From NCBI RefSeq assembly GCF_051846915.1, contig NZ_JBPYCR010000007.1, forward strand, positions 1-64,000: a stretch of 64,000 bases of DNA, in the 5' to 3' direction. Below the pieces are notes generated by a model, which did not search any database, was not told the origin of the DNA, and saw only the letters and a program-made list of their open reading frames with translations. The position numbers and the translations under genes were made by a program. This stretch comes from JBPYCR01 sp051846915 (GTDB taxonomy: Bacteria; Bacillota; Bacilli; Bacillales; Amphibacillaceae). This document shows, piece after piece, positions 18,310-27,000 of the stretch (positions are counted from its first letter, which is position 1; every line of letters starts with the position of its first letter).

Positions 18310-18450
18310 ATGGACATGTTTACTGATTTTAAAATATTTGAATTACAATTAAACAGACATTTGGATGAAAGAGAAGAACAATTTTTACAATGGATTAATG
18401 GGCGTTATTTAGAAGAAATAAATGATCCGTGCGATCAGAAAGTTGTTTGA
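18310..18450 (+). CDS. small orphan protein (46 aa), function unknown
   Basis: ATG at 18310 follows AAGGAG (18295-18300) by nine bases, downstream of a near-consensus promoter. The 46-residue product (begins MDMFTDFKIFELQL, ends DQKVV) is predicted largely helical and amphipathic, acidic overall, with one Cys near the end. I do not recognise a family. It has promoter, ribosome binding site and stop in order, and a hairpin with a T-run at 18592-18620 could terminate it, so it is probably real. The size would suit a protein-binding regulator, but that is only a guess. Confidence 0.6.
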   Translation: MDMFTDFKIFELQLNRHLDEREEQFLQWINGRYLEEINDPCDQKVV

Positions 18451-18591
18451 TTTATAACTAACGTATGAAATAATCTTTATAAAGCTTGAATGACTTATAA
18501 AAATCCGGTAACAAAAATGTGGTATTAATATGAAACTAGAAGTGAAAAAATTGATATGTATGGAAAAGTGTATGAAGGAAGAATCGTAAGA

Positions 18592-18620
18592 GCCAGTCTT
18601 GGATGTCCAAGGCTTTTTTA
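18592..18620 (+). terminator. hairpin with T-run
   Basis: AGCC..TTGG pairs with CCAAGGCT, interrupted by a four-base bulge, and is followed by TTTTTTA. It probably ends the transcript of the small protein gene. The 18451-18762 stretch otherwise holds only a 19-codon frame without a good ribosome binding site. Confidence 0.5.
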
Positions 18621-18762
18621 ATTGGAATGAGATTTGACTGGATAGCCTGACCTTCATGTTCACTCATTGGTCACTATCATAGAAGAAATTACCCTCATAT
18701 TGCTTTTGTATGGTTTTTTAATTCGATATAATGTTATACAGGACAAATGATGTAAAGGGGTG

Positions 18763-19044
18763 ATGACGATCGCTGTCTCTGAAGATGCTATTTTGAAAAA
18801 AATACAAAAAGAACTTACACAAGCGAATGAAAAGTTACAGCAGCCGACAGACTTACGCAGGCATATCTCCAATATACATGTGTTGTGTGAATTGTTTTTG
18901 GACAATAACACGTCTAAAGATAGTGCTCCATCTATAGGGCAAACAATGCGTACAAAATCACATTCCTCCTTTTCAGATAAAGAGAAAAACATGCTGGAAA
19001 GTAAAGACCTCCCCCCGAGTGGAGACTCCATTTTCGATTTTTGA
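18763..19044 (+). CDS. ywdI: YwdI family protein (DUF5327)
   Basis: The 93-residue soluble protein has an N-terminal helical region (about residues 1-50, VSEDAILKKIQKELTQANEK) and a low-complexity C-terminus. It matches the YwdI family, whose function is unknown, and its place 106 bp upstream of a ywdK-type gene reproduces B. subtilis order. The GTG at 18760 and ATG at 18763 both overlap AAAGGGGTG, so the exact start is uncertain. Confidence 0.75.
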   Translation: MTIAVSEDAILKKIQKELTQANEKLQQPTDLRRHISNIHVLCELFLDNNTSKDSAPSIGQTMRTKSHSSFSDKEKNMLESKDLPPSGDSIFDF

Positions 19045-19150
19045 ACAAATGAACTTTTAAAAAACAGAAGTGCACACTCAACACTAGATATGGTGTGAAG
19101 AAAATATATGATCTGTAACCGTCTTCGAGAAAAAAGAAGGAGTTTTTGAA

Positions 19151-19519
19151 ATGAAGCTTTTTTTATTAGCAGGAGTTATTAATGGATTTATCGCAGTCGC
19201 CCTTGGAGCCTTCGGAGCGCACGGTCTTGAAGGTAAGATTACGGAAAAGGCGATAAGCACGTGGGAAAAAGCGGTTTTATATCAAATGTTTCATACAGTG
19301 GCGCTGCTCATAACCGGGCTCATTATTTCCAAAATACAAGGGAGCGGCATATATTGGGCCGGTTGGATGTTCCTATTTGGAATCATTTTATTTTCTGGAA
19401 GCTTGTACATTTATTCCACAACAGGTGTGAAATGGCTTGCAATGATTACCCCATTCGGCGGTGTTCTATTTTTAATTGGATGGATTTTATTTGGTTATGC
19501 TATCGTTAAATATTTGTAA
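19151..19519 (+). CDS. ywdK: DUF423 family membrane protein (YwdK)
   Basis: This small integral membrane protein of 122 residues has four predicted transmembrane helices. The N-terminus (LLAGVINGFIAVALGAFGAHGL) and the segment beginning MFHTVALL are typical DUF423. No biochemical role is established for the family. AGAAGGAG precedes the ATG by eight or nine bases. Its place after ywdI follows B. subtilis order. Confidence 0.85.
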   Translation: MKLFLLAGVINGFIAVALGAFGAHGLEGKITEKAISTWEKAVLYQMFHTVALLITGLIISKIQGSGIYWAGWMFLFGIILFSGSLYIYSTTGVKWLAMITPFGGVLFLIGWILFGYAIVKYL

Positions 19520-19530
19520 ATCTGCGTTTA

Positions 19531-19782
19531 TTAAAGGTTTAGAAAAAGATAAGTTATAAAAAGAAACAGCATAATAGCACGTAAAAATTGTAAACTTGCT
19601 TCCGCTCTGCGAAAGGTCGTATACAAAATAATTGCTTCAAACAGTAGACTTACCATTAATAAATACAAGCCCAAAAAGATAAGCAGGAGATATCCTTTAA
19701 TTATCGCAACTACACCGAAAATTAAGGAAAAGAATATGGAGATTAAGACAATACGAATAAGTTTTTCATAGGGGTGGTTCAT
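19531..19782 (-). CDS. small hydrophobic membrane protein, function unknown
   Basis: The 83-residue protein has three hydrophobic segments (about residues 8-28, 30-50 and 63-83) and a positively charged turn (TTFRRAEAS), which orients it in the membrane. The start is convincing: AAGGAGG on the minus strand lies seven bases before the ATG. Its 3' end nearly meets that of ywdK. I do not recognise the family. It lies downstream of gerQ on the same strand, 110 bp away, but a hairpin-like GATGATACG..GCATCATCC region between them may separate the transcripts. Confidence 0.65.
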   Translation of the reverse strand: MNHPYEKLIRIVLISIFFSLIFGVVAIIKGYLLLIFLGLYLLMVSLLFEAIILYTTFRRAEASLQFLRAIMLFLFITYLFLNL

Positions 19783-19892
19783 TTGATTGCCTCCTTAAAC
19801 AGAGAAAGGATGATACGAAACAAAGGTCGCCCCGCATTCCGGGTTCTTTGTAAGCATCATCCTTATCTTAATCGCCGCTTCACCGTTTTCTG

Positions 19893-20330
19893 TTACCTTG
19901 GTGATTGATTTGCAAGATCCGGAGAACTTCCGTATGGATACGAGTAATTTATTTCCTCATCAAAAGTGACATAATCGAGATAAACCATTAGCAACAAATA
20001 GCGCTTGTTTGTTTCCGGATCACTTAATATGATATGATCCCTGCCAGCGGCCTCAATAATCCCTTTAAAAATTCGGCTGTTCCATTCACTGCTTTCATCA
20101 AAGCTCATGTATACGGTTACGTGTTTTCCTTTATTCAATCGTAAAATATTTTCAATGTATGATTGCTGTGGCGGGAGCATACCTTGGACATTAAAGCCGG
20201 TTTGCGTTGGTGAAACTGGTTGTTGCCGCGTATACATTGGGTAGTAGGCCGGTGATGCCTGTGGTTGGTAATAATATGGATGCGCTTGTTGATAAGGGCC
20301 GCTAAAAGACTGATTTTGATTCTCACTCAT
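19893..20330 (-). CDS. gerQ: spore coat protein GerQ
   Basis: This coat protein is needed for CwlJ function in germination and is a transglutaminase (Tgl) cross-linking substrate in B. subtilis. The 145-residue protein has a Tyr/Gln/Pro-rich N-terminal half (about residues 1-55) and the conserved C-terminal domain starting near YIENILRLNKGKHVTVYMSF. Unlike the B. subtilis protein, the N-terminal region has no lysine until about residue 66; the known cross-linked lysines are at the extreme N-terminus. AGGAGG precedes the ATG by seven bases. No cwlJ gene is adjacent. Confidence 0.88.
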   Translation of the reverse strand: MSENQNQSFSGPYQQAHPYYYQPQASPAYYPMYTRQQPVSPTQTGFNVQGMLPPQQSYIENILRLNKGKHVTVYMSFDESSEWNSRIFKGIIEAAGRDHIILSDPETNKRYLLLMVYLDYVTFDEEINYSYPYGSSPDLANQSPR

Positions 20331-20814
20331 TTGTAAACCTCCTAGATAATGGTATATACAGTCCAGCTAGTAAAAAACAGGACATTCGGACAGAGACGCT
20401 GAACAGAAACAATATGCTTTAAAACTTCCAGTGTGTTCCATTGCCCAACCAATTTGGCTAGACATCCTCCTTTGGAAATAAAAAACCAAAGCAAGTTTGT
20501 TGCGGGATGAAAATGTTCACCCCAATGACTCAGCGCGCAAGCCGGCTACCCTCTTTTCTTGCTCCATAACCACTGGGATATAGAAAAGCGATAGAATAGG
20601 TCAACTACTCAAATATATGCAATGATTGATGGAATGATGACAGAGGAATGGAAAAAAACAGGCAAGTATTTAATGAAGGATGGTTTTACATTTATCGGAT
20701 TTTAAGTACAGTTAGAAATATACTATCCGTTAGTAGTCTGATTAAAATAAGTTAAGTAGGTGAGGGGTATACGTTTTCTATCCTCGGGAAAAGTGGATGG
20801 TAATGAAAACATAC
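20331..20814. other. intergenic region before gerQ with a possible folded leader
   Basis: No gene is supported in about 480 bp. On the minus strand 20592-20485 has an AGCAAG..CTTGCT closing pair and an inner GGGGTGA..TCATCCC pair, followed by a T-rich tract, as in a structured leader RNA. I could not match it to a known riboswitch. A 32-codon frame beginning right at AAAGGAGG (about 20470, minus) lacks normal spacing. Confidence 0.35.
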
Positions 20815-20845
20815 AAAAAACACTTTCGTCGTGAAAGTGTTTTTA
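20815..20845. terminator. bidirectional-type terminator after hemQ
   Basis: AAAACACTTTC and GAAAGTGTTTT form an 11-bp stem flanked by A- and T-runs. It lies just downstream of hemQ on the minus strand. Confidence 0.8.
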
Positions 20846-20861
20846 ATAGAAGTATTCTTTT

Positions 20862-21611
20862 TTATACGTGCAAATAAGCGGCAAATTCTTCTTTTTCTAT
20901 TTTGTTACCAATAAAAAAGTAACCGAACTCACCATAACGGGAGCTTACTTCATCGAATCGCATTTCATACACAATTTTTTTCAATTCTAACACATCATGG
21001 GCAAACAACGTTACGCCCCATTCCCAGTCATCAAACCCAATGGACCCGGTTATGATCTGTTTTATTTTACCTGCATATTGTCGTCCTGTTTTACTATGCT
21101 CGTACAATAATTTTCCACGAACATTCTTTTCCAATGTATACCAGTTTTCATCCGCTTGTCGGCGACGATTCATCGGATAAAATGAAATGTAATCCCACTT
21201 CGGCAAGATTGGATAAAGACGTTCTTGAATTCTTGGAAGATTTTCATAGTCAACGCCTTCTTTTTCCGGTTGATATCTGGATATTTCAACGACGGATAAA
21301 TAAGAATGTGCTGGGATTAGAAAGTCAGCGAGCAATGTTTTGTTAAATTCGGTTTCTAAATCCGATAGTTCGTCTACCGTAGGACGGAGAAAGATAAACA
21401 TTAAATCTGCCTTTTGTCCTATTATTTTATAATGAGCGTGGCTGCCTTTGTTTGCTGCTTCAACCTGTTCCCATTTCTCAAGCATCTGCTGAAATTCCAT
21501 TCTAGCTGCATGCCGTTCGGATTCTGATGCTAGTTTCCAAGCCGTCCAATCCATCGTACGCATATCGTGTAAACAATACCAACCATCAAATGTTTTTACT
21601 GCTTCAACCAT
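20862..21611 (-). CDS. hemQ: coproheme decarboxylase HemQ (hydrogen peroxide-dependent heme synthase)
   Basis: The last enzyme of the coproporphyrin-dependent heme pathway of Gram-positive bacteria converts coproheme III to heme b using peroxide. The 249-residue chlorite dismutase-like protein keeps the catalytic tyrosine region (SFYPMNRRRQADENWYTL) and the C-terminal EMRFDEVSSRYGEFG motif. The start at 21611 follows AAGGAGAGG. The open frame extends 69 codons further, but that stretch has no ribosome binding site and an unlikely composition. It is divergent from pta, as in B. subtilis (ywfI/pta). Confidence 0.95.
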   Translation of the reverse strand: MVEAVKTFDGWYCLHDMRTMDWTAWKLASESERHAARMEFQQMLEKWEQVEAANKGSHAHYKIIGQKADLMFIFLRPTVDELSDLETEFNKTLLADFLIPAHSYLSVVEISRYQPEKEGVDYENLPRIQERLYPILPKWDYISFYPMNRRRQADENWYTLEKNVRGKLLYEHSKTGRQYAGKIKQIITGSIGFDDWEWGVTLFAHDVLELKKIVYEMRFDEVSSRYGEFGYFFIGNKIEKEEFAAYLHV

Positions 21612-21862
21612 TAAGACCTCTCCTTTATCAAAAATGACCTCTTTTTTTAATATAACACAATTAAGCAACCTGTAACCTTTTATACAAGAAGTTGTCATAA
21701 AGTAAAGGTATATAATGATAGAGTAGATACCGATTAAATTTCCTGATCCGGGTGTCTTTTTGAATAACTTAACAAGGAAACATGTGATTGCTATAATAAT
21801 ATTAATAGTTAAATGCAAGGAGAAGGTTGAAACATCTCTTGCACATCAATGGAGGTAAATTC

Positions 21863-22834
21863 ATGGCGGAGTTTTTTGCACAAATAAAATCTAGATTACA
21901 GCATACAAAGAAAAGGATTGTGTTTCCGGAGGCGTTGGATGACCGGATATTATGTGCGGCAAGCAAATTAAGCGAAGAAAACATTTTAACACCTGTTTTG
22001 CTAGGTAATAAGAAAAAAATTAACGAAAAGGCTCGTGAACTCGATGTAGATATTGCTTCATGCGACGTGATCGATCCAGCCAACTATGATTTATTCGATA
22101 CAATGGTCGATGCGTTTGTAGAACGACGCAAAGGTAAAGTGACAAAAGATCAGGCACTAAGTATGTTGATGGATGGGAACTACTTCGGCACGATGCTCGT
22201 CTATTTACATAAAGCAGATGGTTTAGTGAGCGGGGCAGTGCACTCAACGACCGAAACAGTACGACCCGCATTGCAAATTATTAAAACAAAGTCGGGAATT
22301 AATAAAACTTCCGGTCTATTTATGATGATACGAGGGGAGGAAACATATGTTTTTGCAGACTGTGCCATTAATATTGCCCCATCAAGTGAGGATTTAGCGG
22401 AAATTGCCGGCGCGAGCGCAGAGACTGCTCGGATTTTTGGGATCGATCCGCGTGTGGCCATGCTCAGTTTCTCAACTAAAGGATCGGCCAAATCGGAAGA
22501 AACAAAAAAAGTAACAAACGCTTTACAATTAGCCAAAGAAGCGAATCCGGATATATTGATTGATGGAGAATTTCAATTTGATGCGGCATTTGTACCAAGT
22601 GTTGCAGCTAAAAAAGCGCCTGCTTCACCGATTAAAGGGGATGCGAACGTATTTATTTTTCCGAATTTGGATGCAGGAAATATCGGTTATAAAATCGCTC
22701 AGCGTTTGGGGGGATTTGAAGCTGTTGGTCCGATTTTACAAGGTTTGAATCGACCGGTGAACGACTTGTCCAGAGGTTGCAATAAAGAGGATGTATATAA
22801 GTTGGCGATCATTACCGCAGCACAGGCAGAATAG
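21863..22834 (+). CDS. pta: phosphate acetyltransferase
   Basis: Pta interconverts acetyl-CoA and acetyl phosphate in overflow metabolism. The 323-residue product has exactly the B. subtilis Pta length. Typical family segments are KRIVFPEALDDRIL near the start, FADCAINIAPSSEDLAEIA and ARIFGIDPRVAMLSFSTKGSA. TGGAGGTAAATTC precedes the ATG at 21863; the frame upstream to 21827 has no ribosome binding site. It is divergent from hemQ with about 250 bp between starts. AckA is not in the window. Confidence 0.95.
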   Translation: MAEFFAQIKSRLQHTKKRIVFPEALDDRILCAASKLSEENILTPVLLGNKKKINEKARELDVDIASCDVIDPANYDLFDTMVDAFVERRKGKVTKDQALSMLMDGNYFGTMLVYLHKADGLVSGAVHSTTETVRPALQIIKTKSGINKTSGLFMMIRGEETYVFADCAINIAPSSEDLAEIAGASAETARIFGIDPRVAMLSFSTKGSAKSEETKKVTNALQLAKEANPDILIDGEFQFDAAFVPSVAAKKAPASPIKGDANVFIFPNLDAGNIGYKIAQRLGGFEAVGPILQGLNRPVNDLSRGCNKEDVYKLAIITAAQAE

Positions 22835-22922
22835 CTGATGTATAGCGATGAAATCATTCTTTGGATGCGGGAAATTGCTGGAAATGAAATACCGTTTGTT
22901 TGATGGAGATGAGCATACGCAT

Positions 22923-23567
22923 ATGAATAAAAATGCTTATGATATTTATACATATCTATTTAATGCTTACGGGCCTCAAGGGTGGTGGCCGGCATCATCC
23001 GATTTTGAAATAATGATGGGAGCCATTCTTGTCCAAAACACAAAATGGCTTCAAGTGGAAAGGGCAATGACTCGTTTACGCCCTTATTTGACGCCTGTAC
23101 AAATTGACAGGCTTCCTATGGAGGAACTTGCCCGGTTGATTCGTCCTTCCGGGTTTTATAATATGAAAGCAAAACGAATCAAAAATTTTATGGTCTGGTA
23201 TAAAAGGTATCATTTTAGTGTAGCAGAAGTGAAAAAAAGAGACCGTCAGCTGCTAAGAGAAGAACTGCTTGCGATAAATGGTATTGGGAAAGAGACAGCG
23301 GACGTCTTATTATTATACGTATTTGGTATTCCTGTATTTATCGTAGACGCCTATGCACGAAGGATATTTGAACGGCTTGGCTTTGATATGCCCAAACAGT
23401 ATGACACTTTTCGAATGGACGTTGAGCGACAACTTCCTAAGGATGCCACCGTACACAATGAATTTCATGCTTTATTGGTTGAACATGCAAAAGATGTTTG
23501 CACTTCCGTTCCGCGCTGCCACAAATGCCCGTTATTGTCCATTTGTGAGCAGCGAATCCGGACTTGA
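22923..23567 (+). CDS. HhH-GPD DNA glycosylase, endonuclease III-like
   Basis: This base-excision repair protein of about 214 residues has a helix-hairpin-helix near INGIGKETADVLLLY, the catalytic Asp in FIVDAYARR, and a C-terminal iron-sulfur loop C-x6-C-x2-C-x5-C. The GPQGWWPA and MMGAILVQNT segments place it in the short endonuclease III/MagIII-like branch. The lyase lysine of Nth (GxGxKTA) is replaced by Glu here (GIGKETA), so it is probably a monofunctional glycosylase, perhaps for alkylated bases. The start is uncertain: M at 22923 fits the family N-terminus, 22884 and 22848 are in frame, and none has a strong ribosome binding site. It lies just downstream of pta. Confidence 0.8.
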   Translation: MNKNAYDIYTYLFNAYGPQGWWPASSDFEIMMGAILVQNTKWLQVERAMTRLRPYLTPVQIDRLPMEELARLIRPSGFYNMKAKRIKNFMVWYKRYHFSVAEVKKRDRQLLREELLAINGIGKETADVLLLYVFGIPVFIVDAYARRIFERLGFDMPKQYDTFRMDVERQLPKDATVHNEFHALLVEHAKDVCTSVPRCHKCPLLSICEQRIRT

Positions 23568-23657
23568 ATGATTTACACTGCCTCCGGTTGTCTCAAGCGG
23601 TTGCCTCAGGATGTGATATATCACTTTACGAGCTACTTTGTTCACGTAGACCTTATT

Positions 23658-24509
23658 TTAAATGATGCTTGCAATCTTTTCATTCCGCTTCACCATCTGT
23701 TCGTAGCGTTTGTGAAATTGTTCTTGTTCAGAAGCAGTAAGTGACGTATGAACAAGTGATTTATCTAAAATTTTCATCGTGGAATAGAAACAAGATTGCA
23801 CATTTTTCACTGTAAGTTTTTTACCTAGTAATGTAGATAAAGAGCCCATTTTGAGCGGGTTGACTGTTGGATATGTAAATGTTGTTTGTTCTCCTTTACG
23901 GCCAATCGTATAGAATGATTTAATATTCCGCGCGCGTTCATGGCTATTTCCTTCGATATCTAAGTAGACCTGAATCGCGACGCCGTTTTTTACTCGTCGC
24001 TGAGAGATCCCGGCAAACTTAACTCCGTCAATGCTTAAATCATAATCGCCAGGACAGTACGAGCCGACTATTTCGTATGCCTTTATTTCATCCGTTAAAT
24101 CACGGAATAGCGATTGAATAAACTGATACATTGCATCATACCCATTATGAATGGAGATGGCTTTAACATCAGGCAATATAAGTGACACATTCAAGACCCC
24201 TTCATCGAGTGCGACCGCTAATCCCCCTGAATTACGGATGACTACCTGAAAACCATTCGAGCGTAAATAACGGATTCCCTCATCTATATAAGGCAGGCGA
24301 GCGTCTGGTATGCCAAGAACGACCGTTTTCGGATGAGCCCATAACCGAATGATAGGTGGTGATTGACGAGAACCGACGGATAGCGCTAGCGCATCATCAA
24401 TCGCAAAAGAAGTTAAAGCACTATAAGGTTTACGGTAAAATGTATTTAACTTTGTATGATCAAAATAGCGAATTGTTGATTGATTCATTATCATTTTCAA
24501 TTTTTCCAC
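23658..24509 (-). CDS. lipL: octanoyl-[GcvH]:protein N-octanoyltransferase LipL
   Basis: LipL moves octanoyl groups from GcvH to the E2 subunits of 2-oxoacid dehydrogenases in the Bacillus lipoate relay. The 283-residue protein has the family motifs RNSGGLAVALDEGVLN and the catalytic Cys in GSYCPGDYDLSIDG, followed by KFAGISQRR. The GTG at 24509 follows AGGAG by six bases; ATG codons at positions 6 and 8 are weaker candidates. The neighbourhood pta-lipL-ywfO is that of B. subtilis. Confidence 0.93.
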   Translation of the reverse strand: MEKLKMIMNQSTIRYFDHTKLNTFYRKPYSALTSFAIDDALALSVGSRQSPPIIRLWAHPKTVVLGIPDARLPYIDEGIRYLRSNGFQVVIRNSGGLAVALDEGVLNVSLILPDVKAISIHNGYDAMYQFIQSLFRDLTDEIKAYEIVGSYCPGDYDLSIDGVKFAGISQRRVKNGVAIQVYLDIEGNSHERARNIKSFYTIGRKGEQTTFTYPTVNPLKMGSLSTLLGKKLTVKNVQSCFYSTMKILDKSLVHTSLTASEQEQFHKRYEQMVKRNEKIASII

Positions 24510-24601
24510 GGTTATCTCCTTTGAAAACGCATTCCTTTGTTACTAAGCATATCTATTATATAATAAATCCAAAAGGGATAAAAAGAAACGGGCTGAATAC
24601 G

Positions 24602-25891
24602 ATGAACTATAAAAATGAACAAATGGAAGAAGAAAAAGTATTTAAAGATACGGTTCACCGTTATGTACGTGTGAAAGATCGGGTTATTTGGGATTTGATT
24701 GCTACTCCCGAGTTTCAACGGCTCCGTAGAATTAAACAGCTTGGAACAACTTATCTAACGTTTCATGGTGCGGAACATAGTCGTTTTAATCATTCGCTCG
24801 GCGTTTATGAAATTGTACGTCGTATGATCCAAAAAATTGAAAACAATCCGAAATGGAACAAAGAGGAACGTCTGTTGGCTTTAAGTGCTGCATTGTTGCA
24901 TGATTTAGGTCATGGTCCTTTTTCTCATTCCTTTGAAAAGGTATTTCAGTTGGATCACGAAGTATATACGAGGGAGATTATACTCGGAGACACGAGTGTT
25001 AATCAAATTTTAAGTCGAGTGGAGGAAGGCTTCCCGGAAAAGGTAGCTGCCGTTATTGAAAAAACATATAAAGATAAACTGGTGGTTAGTCTTATATCAA
25101 GTCAAATAGATGCGGATCGGATGGATTACCTTCAGCGTGATGCATATTATACAGGGGTAAGTTATGGGCATTTTGATATGGAAAGAATTCTTCGAGTGAT
25201 GCGTCCGGTTGAGGATCAAGTTGTCATCAAATCAACGGGTATGCACGCAGTGGAAGATTATATTATGTCACGGTATCAAATGTACTGGCAAGTATATTTT
25301 CATCCTGTAACACGAAGTGCGGAAGTGATTTTAACAAAAATATTTCATCGAGCAAAACATTTATACGCAAATGGGTATCACTTTAAACAAACACCTGTGC
25401 ATTTATTATCTTTTTTTACCGGAAATGTTTGTTTGAAGGATTACTTAAAATTGGATGAAGCTTTCGTCTATTCTTATTTTCATGAGTGGCAGGAAGAAGA
25501 AGATTTTATTTTAAGCGATTTATGCGAACGATTTATGAATCGGCGTTTATTTAAATACATTGAATTCCCTCCAGGTCAGCAGAAAAGATGGGAAAGATTA
25601 AAACACTTATTTAAAGAAGCGGATATTGATCCGAATTATTATTTAGTCAATGATTCTTCATCGGATTTACCGTATGATGTGTACCGGGCTGGAGAGGAAG
25701 CGCGTGTACCTATTTTTCTACAAATGCCAAATGGGGAATTAAAGGAGCTTTCCGAGCATTCGACGATTGTTGATGCTATTACCGGAAAAACCCGTACAGA
25801 TCATAAGTTATATTATCCGAAAGATTTTATTGAGCATATAGAGGACATTTCTTTGAAACAAGAAATTAAGTCCCTTTTAAATGGAAATTAG
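24602..25891 (+). CDS. ywfO: HD superfamily phosphohydrolase YwfO
   Basis: The 429-residue HD-domain protein has metal-binding residues in HSRFNHSLGVYE and LLHDLGHGPFSHSFE (about residues 55-115), and a third Asp in SSQIDADRMDYLQRDAYYTG. Relatives include dGTPase/SAMHD1-like triphosphohydrolases, so nucleotide cleavage is likely, with unproven substrate. M at 24602 gives the B. subtilis length. Its ribosome binding site is weak (AAACGGG), and the frame further upstream overlaps lipL on the other strand. Confidence 0.88.
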   Translation: MNYKNEQMEEEKVFKDTVHRYVRVKDRVIWDLIATPEFQRLRRIKQLGTTYLTFHGAEHSRFNHSLGVYEIVRRMIQKIENNPKWNKEERLLALSAALLHDLGHGPFSHSFEKVFQLDHEVYTREIILGDTSVNQILSRVEEGFPEKVAAVIEKTYKDKLVVSLISSQIDADRMDYLQRDAYYTGVSYGHFDMERILRVMRPVEDQVVIKSTGMHAVEDYIMSRYQMYWQVYFHPVTRSAEVILTKIFHRAKHLYANGYHFKQTPVHLLSFFTGNVCLKDYLKLDEAFVYSYFHEWQEEEDFILSDLCERFMNRRLFKYIEFPPGQQKRWERLKHLFKEADIDPNYYLVNDSSSDLPYDVYRAGEEARVPIFLQMPNGELKELSEHSTIVDAITGKTRTDHKLYYPKDFIEHIEDISLKQEIKSLLNGN

Positions 25892-25999
25892 TGCTCCTTA
25901 TAGTTGGATAATGAGGAGACTTGTGCATCTTTGAAATGAAAATAAGTGAGAACGGTGCTACAATACAAGGAGAACCTAACTAGCGAAGGAGGATCTATT

Positions 26000-26521
26000 T
26001 TGGATAAAGGTCAATCTTCAAATAAAAAACAAAAAAGCTTTACGATCATAAAAGATGACTCTACCGATGGTCACGGCGGGTATGGAATCGGGTCAATCAG
26101 TCTGGAAAATATGTCTTCGGTCATTGTTGATCCGAATGAAAATAAGGCATATGTCGATATGGATGCCATGCATGCACGCAGCTCAATCGAACGACGGGTC
26201 AAGTATCTTTCGAATCGCGAAGAAGTACCCAATGGGTTATTATATTGGATTGTGTGGGTGACTGTTGAAAAAGGAGAAATCGGTCCATTCTATGCGGGTG
26301 TTGCAGCCAGTGAACTGCGTGTGGATCGTCCGAACAAACGAGCTTATAAATCGATGCCTCAGCATGTAACCCATATGGAAAAATCGTTAAAAGGAAAAAT
26401 CGCAGTTGAGCATATGGATAACCATTCGAAACGGTTGCTGCGCGAATTTTTAGTCGGGTTTAATGAAGACATGTGGAACAATTCAAGCAACGAGCTTAGA
26501 GAAGCATTGTCGGAGAATTAA
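26000..26521 (+). CDS. ywhD: YwhD family protein
   Basis: The 173-residue protein matches YwhD of B. subtilis in length and position upstream of pbpG (ywhE). Function is unknown. It has a conserved core around FTIIKDDSTDGHGGYG, then NGLLYWIVWVTVE and FYAGVAASEL. The start is TTG at 26000, seven bases after AAGGAGG (25986-25992); the ATG at 25946 has no ribosome binding site. A bidirectional terminator and repeat copy 3 follow. Confidence 0.88.
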   Translation: MDKGQSSNKKQKSFTIIKDDSTDGHGGYGIGSISLENMSSVIVDPNENKAYVDMDAMHARSSIERRVKYLSNREEVPNGLLYWIVWVTVEKGEIGPFYAGVAASELRVDRPNKRAYKSMPQHVTHMEKSLKGKIAVEHMDNHSKRLLREFLVGFNEDMWNNSSNELREALSEN

Positions 26522-26728
26522 TCCTATTCGTAGCGGTGAAGATTGATAAAGATGCTACATACTTCCGAAGCGTTGGTGGGAGCAACACTTCGATAAAAGA
26601 ATTTCATACCCATTAAAGTCGTGAACACTTTGTGACAAATCAGGAATAAACCACGAAAGTCTTGTGATTTGCTTTAGGAGTTTGTAAGATAGATATACAT
26701 GGGCTATACACATGTTTGCTAGGACAAA

Positions 26729-26780
26729 AAAGAAGCCGACCTAAACAGCACCTACAATTGCTGTACGGGTCGGCTTCTTT
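26729..26780. terminator. bidirectional terminator between ywhD and pbpG
   Basis: AAAGAAGCCGACC (26729-26741) and GGTCGGCTTCTTT (26768-26780) form a 13-bp perfect stem, and ACAGCA/TGCTGT pairs inside. A-run and T-run flanks serve both converging genes. Confidence 0.88.
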
Positions 26781-26787
26781 ATTAATA

Positions 26788-26956
26788 GGAAAAGCGCAAG
26801 CGCCCTGCTTAGAAACGTAGCGAATGGACCGAAGCAACTGAGATAAAGGAATCACGATGAGCTGTGCGAATCGATGATGACTTATCGTAAGGCGCTGCGG
26901 GAAGTCGCCTAGTTTCTGGGCGCTTAAGCTAGACAGCTATGCACAAAGTTTTATAC
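26788..26956 (-). repeat. dispersed intergenic repeat, copy 3
   Basis: About 169 bp, inverted relative to copies 1 and 2. It starts GGAAAAGCGCAAGCGCCCTG and ends with CTAGACAGCTATGC..GTTTTATAC. It lacks most of the core of copies 1 and 2 but keeps both ends and the GCGAATCGATGATGACTT junction. It sits between the converging ywhD and pbpG. Confidence 0.75.
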
Positions 26957-27000
26957 TTTATGACCTTACGAAAAATCGTAAGCAGTCGGCACGCTCCGCA

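Noticed and set aside
18529..18588. 19-codon frame with two Cys before the hairpin at 18592
   Set aside because: Weak ribosome binding site and too short to support without expression data.
20365..20470. 32-codon minus-strand frame starting at AAAGGAGG upstream of gerQ
   Set aside because: The ATG touches the ribosome binding site with no spacer, and the product is unfamiliar.
26640..26855. 71-codon minus-strand frame over the ywhD-pbpG terminator
   Set aside because: It runs through a terminator stem and repeat copy 3, so it cannot be a normal gene.
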